Shown piece by piece: positions 1 to 7,915 of a DNA stretch of 64,000 nt. The position numbers and the translations under genes were made by a program. Positions within the stretch are counted from its first letter, which is position 1. The number at the start of each line of letters is the position of its first letter. Location: the NCBI RefSeq assembly GCF_024169655.1, contig NZ_JALJWV010000001.1, forward strand, positions 1,617,001-1,681,000, read 5' to 3'. The notes beneath the pieces were generated by a model that had not been told where the DNA came from, searched no databases, and was given only the letters and a program-made list of their open reading frames with translations. The DNA comes from Pseudomonas marginalis. Lineage in GTDB: Bacteria > Pseudomonadota > Gammaproteobacteria > Pseudomonadales > Pseudomonadaceae.

Positions 1-1
1 G

Positions 2-127
2 ATCCGCTACAGCCGCAAGACCAAGGAACAGTACGTTCAGTCCGAAGTGGACGGTAAACCTACTGGTTGGAAGGCGTTCTACGACGGCGGCAAGTGGAAG
101 GTCGAGGACAAGCGCCAGGGCGCTTGA
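2..127 (+). CDS. topA: DNA topoisomerase I, C-terminal end (partial)
   Basis: Only the last 41 codons are inside the window; the gene enters from the left edge in the frame starting at base 2 and stops at 125-127. The visible peptide ([13 protein letters not shown] near the start, then [16 protein letters not shown] near the end) matches the C-terminal tail of Pseudomonas topoisomerase I, the type IA enzyme that relaxes negative supercoils. The catalytic domain is outside the window, so the call rests on the tail and on the downstream order (DUF6586, small ORF, sulA, lexA, psrA, nagZ), which is the order next to topA in Pseudomonas. A strong terminator follows 20 bases after the stop. Confidence 0.85.
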   Translation: MRYSRKTKEQYVQSEVDGKPTGWKAFYDGGKWKVEDKRQGA

Positions 128-147
128 TCGGTTAATCTGATAACGCT

Positions 148-173
148 AAAAGCCGTCTGCATAGACGGCTTTT
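148..173 (+). terminator. Rho-independent terminator of topA
   Basis: Perfect 11-bp stem (AAAAGCCGTCT / AGACGGCTTTT) with a four-base loop GCAT, ending in a T run, 20 bases after the topA stop codon. Confidence 0.9.
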
Positions 174-180
174 GCTTGCT

Positions 181-278
181 GTAGGAGCGAGCTTGCTCGC
201 GAAGGTCGTTAACGATTACGCGAAAAACCTGATGCCCCACGGCGCTCCCGGTTTTTTCGCGGGCAAGCCCGCTCCTGC
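181..278. repeat. REPIN (two inverted REP sequences)
   Basis: GTAGGAGCGAGCTTGCTCGC at 181-200 and the inverted, slightly different copy GCGGGCAAGCCCGCTCCTGC at 259-278 flank about 58 bases of unrelated spacer. Each half is itself an imperfect palindrome. This is the usual Pseudomonas REP doublet, mobilised in trans by RAYT transposases; no RAYT gene is in the window. Confidence 0.85.
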
Positions 279-317
279 ATACCAGCATCACGCCTATTCG
301 TTGTGGAGATTGCCGTC

Positions 318-839
318 ATGGCCAACGAACTCTATACCCGTACCAATCAGAAAATTTACTTTGCGGGTTTGTCCCTGGAAGCCCTTGGCCGCGCCGAGGC
401 AGGGAAGGAGATGAACGCCATCGCGCTGGTCCAGGCGGGACGTGAGGCGGCCTTGTTTCATCTCTACGGTGCCTTGCTGGGGTTGTGTCATGAAATCGCC
501 GGGTTCTACCGTTTACCCCAGGCCGGTTCGCCGCGTGCGGAAATGATCATGAATCGCGAAGTGCTGGACGCCATGGCGATCCCTGAGCTCGCCGAGCTGG
601 TGGAAATGGCGCAAAGCCCCGACAGTTGGGTAGCGCGCCTGCTCAAAGCGCATGCCGATATGTTCCAGCCGCCACGTGTTCCTCATGTCCCCAAGGGCGA
701 TGTGACCCAGCCGTTGATCGTGGCGCTGGCGCTGGAAGAGGATGAACCGAAGCCGTTGAGCCGCGAAGAGCTAGAAGGCTGGCGCCAAGAGCTGAAAAAG
801 ATGGCGCTGCGTTTTCGCGAAGGTTTGAACGAGTGCTGA
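318..839 (+). CDS. DUF6586 family protein
   Basis: A 173-residue protein starting MANELYTRTNQKIYFAGLSL. It corresponds to the conserved hypothetical protein found between topA and sulA in Pseudomonas (PA3010 in P. aeruginosa). It looks helical and cytosolic, with no signal peptide and no recognisable catalytic motif; the C-terminal third is rich in Glu and Lys. I chose ATG 318 because GTGGAG lies 9 bases upstream; a GTG at 303 in the same frame would add five residues but overlaps that ribosome-binding site. Function is unknown. Confidence 0.85.
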   Translation: MANELYTRTNQKIYFAGLSLEALGRAEAGKEMNAIALVQAGREAALFHLYGALLGLCHEIAGFYRLPQAGSPRAEMIMNREVLDAMAIPELAELVEMAQSPDSWVARLLKAHADMFQPPRVPHVPKGDVTQPLIVALALEEDEPKPLSREELEGWRQELKKMALRFREGLNEC

Positions 840-870
840 GCTAAGTTATCTGCCAATTGCTCTGGGCAAT

Positions 871-896
871 GTGGGAGCAGGCAAACCAGCTCCCAC
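871..896. repeat. Single REP-like hairpin
   Basis: GTGGGAGC...GCTCCCAC inverted repeat with a short loop, 31 bases after the DUF6586 gene; REP-like, and may also act as a weak terminator. Confidence 0.6.
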
Positions 897-982
897 CGCA
901 GCAGCGGTGATCCAACGGACACCATTCATCCAGCCGTAAAGAAACCTCGCCAGATCCTCTGCGAGGCCCGGCAGATGACTGA

Positions 983-988
983 TATAAT
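983..988 (+). promoter_or_regulatory. Possible -10 element of the 1017 gene
   Basis: A perfect TATAAT 28 bases ahead of the ATG at 1017. No clear -35 lies 17 bases upstream, so this is tentative. Confidence 0.35.
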
Positions 989-1016
989 CCCGGCCTTTCG
1001 TGGAGAATAGACTTTT

Positions 1017-1250
1017 ATGCCGACGTCCTTTCTGGAAATTGTTGAATTGCCTGACGGCCGAATCGAGCTGCGCCGGGCTGAGGACGAGGGTTCTCTGGTT
1101 ATCTTGGACTTTTCCGAGGACGCCAAGGCATTCCTGCAAGGCCAGCACGTGGAAGTGGCTAAAGCCATGTTGAGCGTTGGTGTGCAGATGGCTGGCCGCT
1201 TGGCGGAAGGCGAACCGGAGAAGGACGACGGTCCACGGGTTCTGCACTGA
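1017..1250 (+). CDS. Small conserved hypothetical protein (PA3009-like)
   Basis: A 77-residue acidic protein beginning MPTSFLEIVELPDG, preceded by TGGAG 11 bases before the ATG. It occupies the place of PA3009 between the DUF6586 gene and sulA. No signal peptide, membrane segment or catalytic motif is visible; the N-terminal half alternates hydrophobic and charged residues as a small beta-rich domain would. Codon use and context support a real gene. It faces sulA tail to tail across about 120 bases containing a small inverted repeat (CTGACC/GGTCAG at 1329-1342). Function is unknown. Confidence 0.75.
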   Translation: MPTSFLEIVELPDGRIELRRAEDEGSLVILDFSEDAKAFLQGQHVEVAKAMLSVGVQMAGRLAEGEPEKDDGPRVLH

Positions 1251-1367
1251 GTCTCGCTGGTCGCTTTTTTGGCTGTATGTTGCAGATCGGCTTCTCAGCC
1301 TGAAGAAGCCTCGCGTCGATCGCGGGCACTGACCAAGGTCAGCTAGCCGCGAGTCTGACTGTTGCAT

Positions 1368-1841
1368 TTACCCCAAACGAATATTCAAGCTCTGTGCATC
1401 GCCAGTGCGCGCGGCACTGATCAACTGCTGCTTGGCGTTGGCATTCAGCGGGTTCAACCAGCTCACCACTGTATGGCTGCGGCCCAGGCGCAGGGCTTCG
1501 CAGGTCAACTGTTGCGCGCTTTGCGCTCCGCGTGGTTGTAGCAACAGGATGCGCTCTCGGTTGAGACCGGCGTCCCGCAGCCAGGCTTGGGTCAGGCTGG
1601 CGGGCGGGGCGATCAGCGTCAACCAGCGTGCGTCCTGTTCCTCGCTCAGTTCGCGCAGGATCGGCGCCAGCAGGCTCAGGCAGCTCCCGGCCGCACCGCG
1701 CAACGACAGTTCACTGAACGCCTCAGGCTCGGCGCTCCAGGGCGCCTCGACCGTTTCCTTGAGGATGGGCGCAAGGGGTTGGGCCATAAAGGCCTCGAAC
1801 AGCGACAGTTGTGTGTGTTGGGGTGTGTGCACGAGCTGCAT
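1368..1841 (-). CDS. sulA: SOS cell-division inhibitor SulA
   Basis: A 157-residue protein starting MQLVHTPQHTQLSLFEAFMA, of the Pseudomonas SulA type. SulA blocks FtsZ polymerisation during the SOS response so that cells do not divide with damaged DNA. The RecA-like core is visible in LTLIAPPASLTQAWLRDAG and RILLLQPRG. The start is fixed by a strong AAAGGAGG six bases ahead of the ATG, ten bases beyond the lexA stop codon, so sulA is the second gene of a lexA-sulA operon. No separate LexA box is seen in front of it, so induction should depend on the two boxes upstream of lexA. It lacks the C-terminal Lon-degradation tail of the enterobacterial protein, as is usual in this genus. Confidence 0.9.
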   Translation of the reverse strand: MQLVHTPQHTQLSLFEAFMAQPLAPILKETVEAPWSAEPEAFSELSLRGAAGSCLSLLAPILRELSEEQDARWLTLIAPPASLTQAWLRDAGLNRERILLLQPRGAQSAQQLTCEALRLGRSHTVVSWLNPLNANAKQQLISAARTGDAQSLNIRLG

Positions 1842-1851
1842 GATGCCTCCT

Positions 1852-2460
1852 TTAGCGGCGAATGACGCCGACACTCAGGCCTTCGATCACCAGGTCCTGG
1901 TCTTTCAGGTTGACTTCTATCGGGGCGAACTCAGGGTTCTCGGCCAGGAGCCAGACCTTGCTGCCTTCGCGCTTGAAGCGTTTGACGGTGACTTCGTCAC
2001 CGATACGGGCGACGACGATCTGGCCGTTACGGGCTTCGCGAGTGGTGTGGACGGCCAGCAGGTCGCCGTCGAAAATGCCCACGTCCTTCATGCTCATGCC
2101 ATGCACCCGCAACAGGTAGTCGGCGCGAGGATGGAAGAAGGTCGGGTTGATGTTGCAGGACTCCTCGACGTGCTGCTGCGCCAGGATCGGCGCACCGGCA
2201 GCGACGCGACCGATGATCGGCAGGGTCGATTCGTCGGCCTTGGCTTCGAAACCGGGGATGCGAATGCCCCGCGAAGCGCCCGGGGTCATCTCGATCGCGC
2301 CTTTGCGAGCGAGGGCCTTGAGGTGTTCTTCGGCGGCGTTGGGGGATTTGAACCCCAGCTCCAGCGCAATTTCCGCACGCGTCGGCGGATAGCCGTTGTC
2401 GTCGAGGCAGCGCTTGATAAAAGCCAGAATCTCAGCTTGGCGTGGCGTCAGTTTTAGCAT
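1852..2460 (-). CDS. lexA: LexA repressor
   Basis: Full-length LexA, 202 residues. The N-terminal winged helix (residues 1-65) has the recognition segment [20 protein letters not shown]. The cleavage site is Ala88-Gly89 in GRVAAGAPI, and the self-cleavage dyad is Ser123 (HGMSMKD) with Lys160 (VTVKRFK). It represses the SOS regulon and cleaves itself when RecA filaments form. Two adjacent LexA boxes at 2471-2505 overlap the promoter, so the gene is autoregulated together with sulA. This is the canonical gammaproteobacterial LexA; nothing unusual in the sequence. Confidence 0.97.
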   Translation of the reverse strand: MLKLTPRQAEILAFIKRCLDDNGYPPTRAEIALELGFKSPNAAEEHLKALARKGAIEMTPGASRGIRIPGFEAKADESTLPIIGRVAAGAPILAQQHVEESCNINPTFFHPRADYLLRVHGMSMKDVGIFDGDLLAVHTTREARNGQIVVARIGDEVTVKRFKREGSKVWLLAENPEFAPIEVNLKDQDLVIEGLSVGVIRR

Positions 2461-2470
2461 GTTGATCGCT

Positions 2471-2486
2471 CTGTCTTTTTATACAG
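2471..2486 (-). promoter_or_regulatory. LexA box 1
   Basis: CTGTCTTTTTATACAG fits CTG-N10-CAG with the preferred TATA-rich centre. It is ten bases upstream of the lexA ATG. Confidence 0.9.
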
Positions 2487-2489
2487 TGA

Positions 2490-2505
2490 CTGGGATTATA
2501 TACAG
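2490..2505 (-). promoter_or_regulatory. LexA box 2
   Basis: CTGGGATTATATACAG is a second CTG-N10-CAG dyad only three bases from box 1. Tandem boxes give tight autorepression of lexA-sulA. Confidence 0.88.
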
Positions 2506-2664
2506 TGGACTGCGCTTGGCAATCATCCTTTTTTGCGCGTCCGCTGGACGGTCATTCGTCAGCCCTCCTACAACGCAAAGACAGCGCTGCCTACAGAGTT
2601 GAAAGGATGTGATTAAATAGCCTTCAAATAGATGACTGCCCAGCCGGAAAGCGAACCCGCAGGC

Positions 2665-2693
2665 TTGACAAGACACAACCTGAAACGTATGTT
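2665..2693 (+). promoter_or_regulatory. psrA promoter
   Basis: TTGACA (2665-2670), a 17-base spacer and TATGTT (2688-2693) make a near-consensus sigma-70 promoter whose -10 lies inside the first PsrA box, so PsrA binding should exclude polymerase. Confidence 0.75.
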
Positions 2694-2708
2694 TCAAACA
2701 AGTGTTTG
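2682..2708 (+). promoter_or_regulatory. Two overlapping PsrA operators
   Basis: GAAACGTATGTTTC (2682-2695) and CAAACAAGTGTTTG (2695-2708) are two dyads sharing one base. Both fit the known PsrA site (C/G)AAAC-N4-GTTT(G/C). They lie over the -10 region and between promoter and start codon of psrA, as expected for autorepression. Confidence 0.85.
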
Positions 2709-2723
2709 TCAGGCGGAGTAGCC

Positions 2724-3431
2724 ATGGCCCAGTCGGAAACCGTTGAACGCATTCTCGATGCTGCCGAGCAATTGTTCGCGGAAAAAGGATTTGCTGAAAC
2801 CTCATTGCGGCTGATCACCAGCAAGGCCGGGGTCAACCTCGCCGCCGTGAACTACCATTTCGGCTCAAAAAAAGCCCTGATCCAGGCGGTGTTCTCGCGT
2901 TTCCTGGGGCCGTTCTGCGCCAGTCTCGACCGTGAGCTCGAACGCCGCCAGGCCAAGGCCGACCATAAGCCGAGCCTGGAAGAACTGCTGGAAATCCTCG
3001 TTGAGCAAGCGCTGGTGGTGCAGCCCCGCAGCGGCAACGACCTGTCGATCTTCATGCGCCTGTTGGGCCTGGCGTTCAGCCAGAGCCAAGGCCACCTGCG
3101 CCGCTACCTGGAAGACATGTACGGCAAGGTATTCCGCCGCTATATGTTGCTGGTCAACGAAGCCGCCCCGCGCATTCCGCCGATCGAATTGTTCTGGCGC
3201 GTACATTTCATGCTCGGCGCGGCGGCATTCAGCATGTCCGGGATCAAAGCGTTGCGGGCAATTGCCGAGACTGACTTTGGCGTCAACACCTCCATCGAAC
3301 AGGTGATGCGCCTGATGGTGCCGTTCCTCGCTGCGGGCATGCGCGCCGAAACCGGCGTGACCGACCAGGCCATGGCCGCCGCGCAATTGCGTCCGCGCAG
3401 CAAATCCACGCCAATCCCCGCGAAGGTTTGA
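2724..3431 (+). CDS. psrA: TetR-family transcriptional regulator PsrA
   Basis: A 235-residue TetR regulator. The N-terminal helix-turn-helix is ETVERILDAAEQLFAEKGF followed by RLITSKAGVNLAAVNYHFG (about residues 5-50), and the rest is a helical ligand-binding domain. It matches Pseudomonas PsrA along its length. PsrA senses long-chain fatty acids, represses its own gene and beta-oxidation genes and activates rpoS. ATG 2724 is preferred, with GGCGGAG upstream; an in-frame TTG at 2706 would lie inside the operator. The two PsrA boxes directly upstream support the identification. Confidence 0.95.
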   Translation: MAQSETVERILDAAEQLFAEKGFAETSLRLITSKAGVNLAAVNYHFGSKKALIQAVFSRFLGPFCASLDRELERRQAKADHKPSLEELLEILVEQALVVQPRSGNDLSIFMRLLGLAFSQSQGHLRRYLEDMYGKVFRRYMLLVNEAAPRIPPIELFWRVHFMLGAAAFSMSGIKALRAIAETDFGVNTSIEQVMRLMVPFLAAGMRAETGVTDQAMAAAQLRPRSKSTPIPAKV

Positions 3432-3502
3432 CCGCCCCGGGTGTGCGCGGCCGCTGGCATCCGCTAAGCTAGCCACCCATGCCGAATTCAGCTATTGACT
3501 CG

Positions 3503-3551
3503 CAACCCGTTGTTCTCGCCGCCCCCGTCGCGCCGCGAGAGCAACGGGTTG
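3503..3551 (+). other. Strong inverted repeat in the psrA-nagZ gap
   Basis: Arms CAACCCGTTGTTCTCGC (3503-3519) and GCGAGAGCAACGGGTTG (3535-3551) pair over 17 positions with one G:T, around a 15-base loop. There is no following T run, so it is not a standard terminator. It ends 23 bases before the nagZ ATG and could be a leader structure of nagZ, or a processed end of the psrA transcript. Confidence 0.7.
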
Positions 3552-3574
3552 TGTGCGTTATTTAAGGAAGGTTT

Positions 3575-4585
3575 ATGACTGCTGCCCTGCAAGGTTCTTT
3601 GATGGTCGACGTTGCCGGCACCTGGCTGACGGCCGAGGATCGCCACCTGTTGCGCCAGCCTGAGGTGGGCGGCCTGATCATTTTTGCACGCAATATCGAG
3701 CATCCGCGCCAGGTGCGGGAATTGAGCGCGGCGATTCGTGCCGTGCGCCCGGACCTGCTGCTGGCGGTCGACCAGGAAGGCGGTCGCGTGCAGCGCTTGC
3801 GCCAGGGCTTTGTGCGTCTGCCGGCCATGCGCGCGCTGGCGGGTCACCCCAATGCCGAATACCTCGCCGAACAGTGTGGCTGGATCATGGCCACTGAAGT
3901 CCTGGCCGTTGGCCTGGACCTGAGCTTCGCCCCCGTGCTGGACCTGGACTACCAGCGCAGCGCGGTGGTCGGCAGCCGTTCCTTCGAGGGCGACCCCGAG
4001 CGCGCCGCAGTGCTTGCCGGTGCGTTTATCCGCGGCATGAACAGCGCCGGCATGGCCGCCACCGGCAAGCATTTCCCGGGGCACGGTTGGGCTGAGGCCG
4101 ATTCCCACGTTGCGATTCCCAATGACGAACGCAGCCTGGAACAGATTCGCGCCAATGACTTGGTGCCTTTCGCACGCCTGAGTCAGCAATTGGCGGCGGT
4201 GATGCCGGCACACGTCATTTACCCGCAAGTCGACGCCCAGCCTGCCGGTTTCTCGCGCCGCTGGTTGCAGGACATCCTGCGCGGCGAGCTGCAGTTTGAC
4301 GGGGTGATTTTCAGCGACGACCTGTCCATGGCCGGTGCCCATGTGGTCGGGGATGCGGCCAGCCGTATTGAAGCCGCACTGACGGCGGGGTGCGACATGG
4401 GCCTGGTGTGCAATGATCGGGCGGCTGCCGAACTGGCGCTGAGTGCGGCCCAGCGCATGAAGGTCATGCCATCGGCGCGGATTGCGCGGATGCGTGGGCA
4501 AGCGATTGCGTCGACGGACTATAAGCAAGATCCGCGTTGGCTGGTGGCGCTCAGGGCACTGCGCGAGGCGCAGTTGATCGATTAA
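3575..4585 (+). CDS. nagZ: Beta-N-acetylhexosaminidase NagZ
   Basis: A 336-residue glycoside hydrolase family 3 enzyme. The family signature KHFPGHG is at residues 165-171, the catalytic Asp-His pair is DSH at 176-178, and the nucleophile is Asp248 in FSDDLSM. It is cytosolic (no signal peptide) and removes GlcNAc from 1,6-anhydromuropeptides in cell-wall recycling; its products feed AmpR/AmpC signalling in pseudomonads. AAGGAAGG stands just before the ATG. In P. aeruginosa a methylthioinosine phosphorylase gene (mtnP) follows nagZ; here the next gene is convergent and is a helicase, so mtnP must be elsewhere or absent. Confidence 0.95.
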   Translation: MTAALQGSLMVDVAGTWLTAEDRHLLRQPEVGGLIIFARNIEHPRQVRELSAAIRAVRPDLLLAVDQEGGRVQRLRQGFVRLPAMRALAGHPNAEYLAEQCGWIMATEVLAVGLDLSFAPVLDLDYQRSAVVGSRSFEGDPERAAVLAGAFIRGMNSAGMAATGKHFPGHGWAEADSHVAIPNDERSLEQIRANDLVPFARLSQQLAAVMPAHVIYPQVDAQPAGFSRRWLQDILRGELQFDGVIFSDDLSMAGAHVVGDAASRIEAALTAGCDMGLVCNDRAAAELALSAAQRMKVMPSARIARMRGQAIASTDYKQDPRWLVALRALREAQLID

Positions 4586-4596
4586 GACGGCGGCGC

Positions 4597-4624
4597 GCCT
4601 ATCGCGGGCAGGCCCGCGATAGGC
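4597..4624. repeat. REP-like palindrome between convergent genes
   Basis: GCCTATCGCGGGC / GCCCGCGATAGGC, a near-perfect 13-bp-arm hairpin between the nagZ stop and the helicase stop. It probably ends transcription from both sides. Confidence 0.7.
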
Positions 4625-4634
4625 GATCTAACCG

Positions 4635-7328
4635 TCAGCGCTTTTCTTGCTTATTGGGCAACGGCGCAAACAGCGCCTCGATATCCTCGTTGCCCAACTG
4701 CCAATCCCCGGTGGTCCGCCCGTCCAGCACGCCTGCTGCCAGGTCGGACTTTTCCTTCTGCAGGTGCTGGATTTTCTCCTCCACCGTGCCCCGCGCAATC
4801 ATCTTGTAGACGAATACCGGCTTTTCCTGGCCGATGCGATACGCACGGTCAGTGGCCTGGTTTTCCGTGGCCGGGTTCCACCACGGGTCATAGTGGATCA
4901 CGGTGTCGGCTTCGGTCAGGTTCAGGCCCACGCCACCTGCCTTCAGGCTGATCAGAAAGATCTGCAGCTTGCCGCTCTGGAAGTCCTTCACCGGCGTGCG
5001 CCGATCGCGGGTCTGGCCGGTCAGCAGCGCGTAGGCGACGCCGCGTTTTTTCAGCTCGACTTCAATCAAGCTCAGCATCGAGGTGAACTGGGAAAACAAC
5101 AGAATCCGGCGCCCTTCGGCAAACAGTTCTTCGAGCATCTCCATCAAGCTGTCGAGCTTGCCCGAGCTGCTGCCGCGCGCCGGTAGGGTGGCATCGTTGA
5201 CCAGGCGCAAGTCGCAGCACACCTGGCGCAACTTGAGCAGCGCTTCAAGAATGATGATCTGGCTGCGCGCCACGCCTTTGCGGGTGATCTCGTCGCGGAC
5301 TTTTTTGTCCATGGCCAGGCGCATGGTTTCGTACACGTCGCGCTGAGCCTCATTGAGCTCGACCCAGTGGATGATCTCGGTTTTCGGCGGTAATTCCGTC
5401 GCCACCTGTTCCTTGGTACGGCGCAGCAGGAACGGTTTGATCCGACCGTTCAGGTGCTGCAATCGTACATCGCTGGCGCGTTTTTCAATGGGCACGCGGT
5501 AGTCGCGGTTGAAGCTTTTCACGTCGCCCAACCAGCCCGGCAGCAGGAAGTGGAACAGCGACCACAGCTCGCCCAGGTGGTTTTCCAGCGGCGTGCCGCT
5601 CAGGCACAGGCGCTGCCGTGCGTTGAGCTCACGCGCCGCCTGGGCCGCCTTGCTCGAAGGGTTCTTGATGTACTGCGCTTCGTCGAGGATCAGCACATGC
5701 AAGGGCAGGGCGGTGAGCTGCTCGATGTCTTTGGGCAGCAACGCATACGTGGTCAGCAGCAGGTCGTAGTCCTGCAAGTTCGCGAAGTGTTTTTTGCGCG
5801 TGGCGCCATACAGCGCCAGGACCTTGAGTTGCGGCGTGAAGTGCGCGGCTTCGTCGAGCCAGTTGGGAATCAGGCTGGTGGGCATCACCACCATGCACGG
5901 GCGGTCCAGGCGCCCGGCGATCTTTTCGCTGAGAATATGCGCCAGGGTCTGTAGGGTTTTGCCCAGGCCCATGTCGTCCGCAAGAATGCCGCCCACATCC
6001 AGTTGGCGCAGTGACTGCATCCAGCTCAAGCCCTCCAGCTGATAGGGGCGCAAGGTCGCGTTCAAGCCCTCGGGCGCGACGCAGGTGAAATCCTTGATGT
6101 CGCGCAGGCGCTGGGCGAAGTTGCGGATCTTCTCGCCGCCTTCCCATTGCAGGGGCAGGTCTTCCAGCGGGTTGAGGCGGATCGCGTCGGCTTTGGCCAG
6201 GCGCAACGTGGTGGTGCCGGGTTCCTGCAGGTAAAACTCGCCGAGGGTGGCCAGTACGGGTTTCAAGCGGCCGTAGGGCAGTGCCACTTGCAGCGGGCCA
6301 TGGCCGCCGTTGGGCAGGCCGGGGATGTTGACCAGGATCAGTTCGTCATCGCGGCGCCGCGCGAGTTTTTCCGGGTTGAGGATCTCGGTGTGCGAACGCA
6401 TCAGGTTGAGCAGGATCGGCAACAGGCTCAGGCGCTCACCGTTGACGATGATCCCCAGTTCCAGATCGAACCAGTCACGCTCCGGCCCTTCGTCGACGGT
6501 GGCATACCAGTCGTCCACCGGGCTCAGGTCGAAGCCGAAGTCGTCGTCGATCTGCAACTCCCAGCCTTCTGCCCGCAGTGTCGGCGATGCGTTGAGGGTG
6601 AAGTTCAGCCAGGCGCTGTCGTTGACCATCTCGAACAGCTCGCCGGCACTTTCCGGCAGCGCTTTGCTCTGGCGCGTGGCGATCTTGAAGCCGAGCAGGC
6701 GCAGTTGCTCGCGATAGCGTTGTTCCTGCTCGGGGTGCCGCTTGATTCGCAGGCTCTGGGTTTCCTGGCGGACGATGATGTCGGCGTTCTTTTGCCCGCT
6801 GACGTAGTTGCCCAGATAATTGAACGACAGCGCCGCACGGTGCTGGATATAGCGCTGCATCTTGCCGTTGCGCGGCTCGAACGCGCTGAACTCGACACTC
6901 GCCAGCCACAAGCGCGGCACGGGCAGCACATCGTCCATCACCACTTGCGGCAACACCACGCGGTTGTCCAGCACGGCCTGGAGTTTTTCCAGCAGTTCGG
7001 CGTCCTGGGCCGCCGCCGGGTAGGCCAGGGTTTCCTGGACCTTGAGCAGCACCGCCGCGATGTGTTTGCAGTTGGTGTGTACCGGGCAGGTACAGCGGCT
7101 GTCCACCAGGATCAGCGTGCCCTTGGCCGATTCGCGCAACGAGATGGTCTGCCGGTAGACGTTGCTGCCCGAGCCTTCGCAACTGGCGATGATGGTGCTG
7201 TCGCCCGACTCGACGATGCGCACGCGGTTTTCCAGGGCATAGCGCCGCCCGCGCTCCAGGCTTTGTTCTTTAAAGCGATTGGCCCACGAAGGGGCCAAGG
7301 GCTTGGTCAGCGGCGACGTCAGGGGCAT
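4635..7328 (-). CDS. SWIM zinc-finger SNF2-family helicase
   Basis: An 897-residue SF2 ATPase of the SNF2 group. An N-terminal SWIM zinc finger is visible (C79-x-C81 ... C87-x-H89 in CTCPVHTNCKH). A central region without known motifs is followed by the helicase core: motif I DDMGLGKT near residue 450, motif II DEAQ near 546, and the C-terminal lobe with FSQFTSML, GGVGLNL and DPWWNPA. Such proteins translocate on double-stranded DNA and remodel bound proteins; the substrate of the bacterial SWIM type is not established. It is the third gene of an operon with mfd and the csiV-like gene (gaps of 11 and 9 bases), which suggests a part in transcription or repair, but that is inference from neighbours. 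Confidence 0.88.
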   Translation of the reverse strand: MPLTSPLTKPLAPSWANRFKEQSLERGRRYALENRVRIVESGDSTIIASCEGSGSNVYRQTISLRESAKGTLILVDSRCTCPVHTNCKHIAAVLLKVQETLAYPAAAQDAELLEKLQAVLDNRVVLPQVVMDDVLPVPRLWLASVEFSAFEPRNGKMQRYIQHRAALSFNYLGNYVSGQKNADIIVRQETQSLRIKRHPEQEQRYREQLRLLGFKIATRQSKALPESAGELFEMVNDSAWLNFTLNASPTLRAEGWELQIDDDFGFDLSPVDDWYATVDEGPERDWFDLELGIIVNGERLSLLPILLNLMRSHTEILNPEKLARRRDDELILVNIPGLPNGGHGPLQVALPYGRLKPVLATLGEFYLQEPGTTTLRLAKADAIRLNPLEDLPLQWEGGEKIRNFAQRLRDIKDFTCVAPEGLNATLRPYQLEGLSWMQSLRQLDVGGILADDMGLGKTLQTLAHILSEKIAGRLDRPCMVVMPTSLIPNWLDEAAHFTPQLKVLALYGATRKKHFANLQDYDLLLTTYALLPKDIEQLTALPLHVLILDEAQYIKNPSSKAAQAARELNARQRLCLSGTPLENHLGELWSLFHFLLPGWLGDVKSFNRDYRVPIEKRASDVRLQHLNGRIKPFLLRRTKEQVATELPPKTEIIHWVELNEAQRDVYETMRLAMDKKVRDEITRKGVARSQIIILEALLKLRQVCCDLRLVNDATLPARGSSSGKLDSLMEMLEELFAEGRRILLFSQFTSMLSLIEVELKKRGVAYALLTGQTRDRRTPVKDFQSGKLQIFLISLKAGGVGLNLTEADTVIHYDPWWNPATENQATDRAYRIGQEKPVFVYKMIARGTVEEKIQHLQKEKSDLAAGVLDGRTTGDWQLGNEDIEALFAPLPNKQEKR

Positions 7329-7337
7329 GGCGCTGGA

Positions 7338-7904
7338 TCAGTCCTGAAGGTCGGTGGGCGGTGCGCTGGGCTGCTTGGCGGTCAACGAAGTGATCTTGAT
7401 CAGCAGCGCGAGGTGGCCGCCATCCAGGTAGTTGAGCTGGTTGTTCTTGGTGCGCACGTCTTTCTGCGCGAGGTGCTCGCTGGCGATGACGCTGCCGTTG
7501 CCGTCAAACTGGTTGATCCAGAAGTCGGCGTCGATATCGGTAAAACGGCCCAGTTGCAGGTTCAGCACGCCCTCGATGGGAAACTGGCCGAACTGCTCCT
7601 GGCCGTCGGTGATCGCGATCTTGACCGGTTGCTCGCCGAGGTTCTGTTCCCAGGCCTTGTGTGCGAGCACGGTGTAGTTGGCGTCTGCGCGAAGTTTGTC
7701 GACGATCGTGCCCAGGCGCGGCGGGCTCTTTCTGTCGCCCAGGCGCGTGGCGCCGGCATCCCAGTCTTCCGGTGCGGCGCGGCTGTTGATCACCGGCTCC
7801 ATGTTCTGGCGCACCAGAACCATTTCCACTTGGTACAGGCTGTCGGCAAACGCCGAGGGTGCGAGTACCACTAATAACAAGCTCAGAATGCGGAACACGC
7901 GCAT
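7338..7904 (-). CDS. CsiV-family periplasmic protein
   Basis: A 188-residue exported protein. Residues 1-20 (MRVFRILSLLLVVLAPSAFA) form a Sec signal peptide. The mature part fits the CsiV family (YQVEMVLVRQ at the start, WINQFDGNG and LNYLDGGHLALLIKI later), named for a Vibrio protein needed for cell-shape integrity in D-amino-acid-modified walls. ATG 7904 is chosen because AAGGAC lies upstream; an in-frame TTG at 7919 overlaps the end of mfd. It sits between mfd and the helicase in one operon, as in other pseudomonads. The link to wall maintenance comes from family knowledge only. Confidence 0.75.
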   Translation of the reverse strand: MRVFRILSLLLVVLAPSAFADSLYQVEMVLVRQNMEPVINSRAAPEDWDAGATRLGDRKSPPRLGTIVDKLRADANYTVLAHKAWEQNLGEQPVKIAITDGQEQFGQFPIEGVLNLQLGRFTDIDADFWINQFDGNGSVIASEHLAQKDVRTKNNQLNYLDGGHLALLIKITSLTAKQPSAPPTDLQD

Positions 7905-7915
7905 TGGGGCGTCCT

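Noticed and set aside
6147..7874. 575-codon open frame on the plus strand across the SNF2 helicase and csiV-like genes
   Set aside because: Shadow frame: it covers parts of two real genes, lacks a ribosome-binding site and reads as Gln/Val/Ala/Arg-rich noise.
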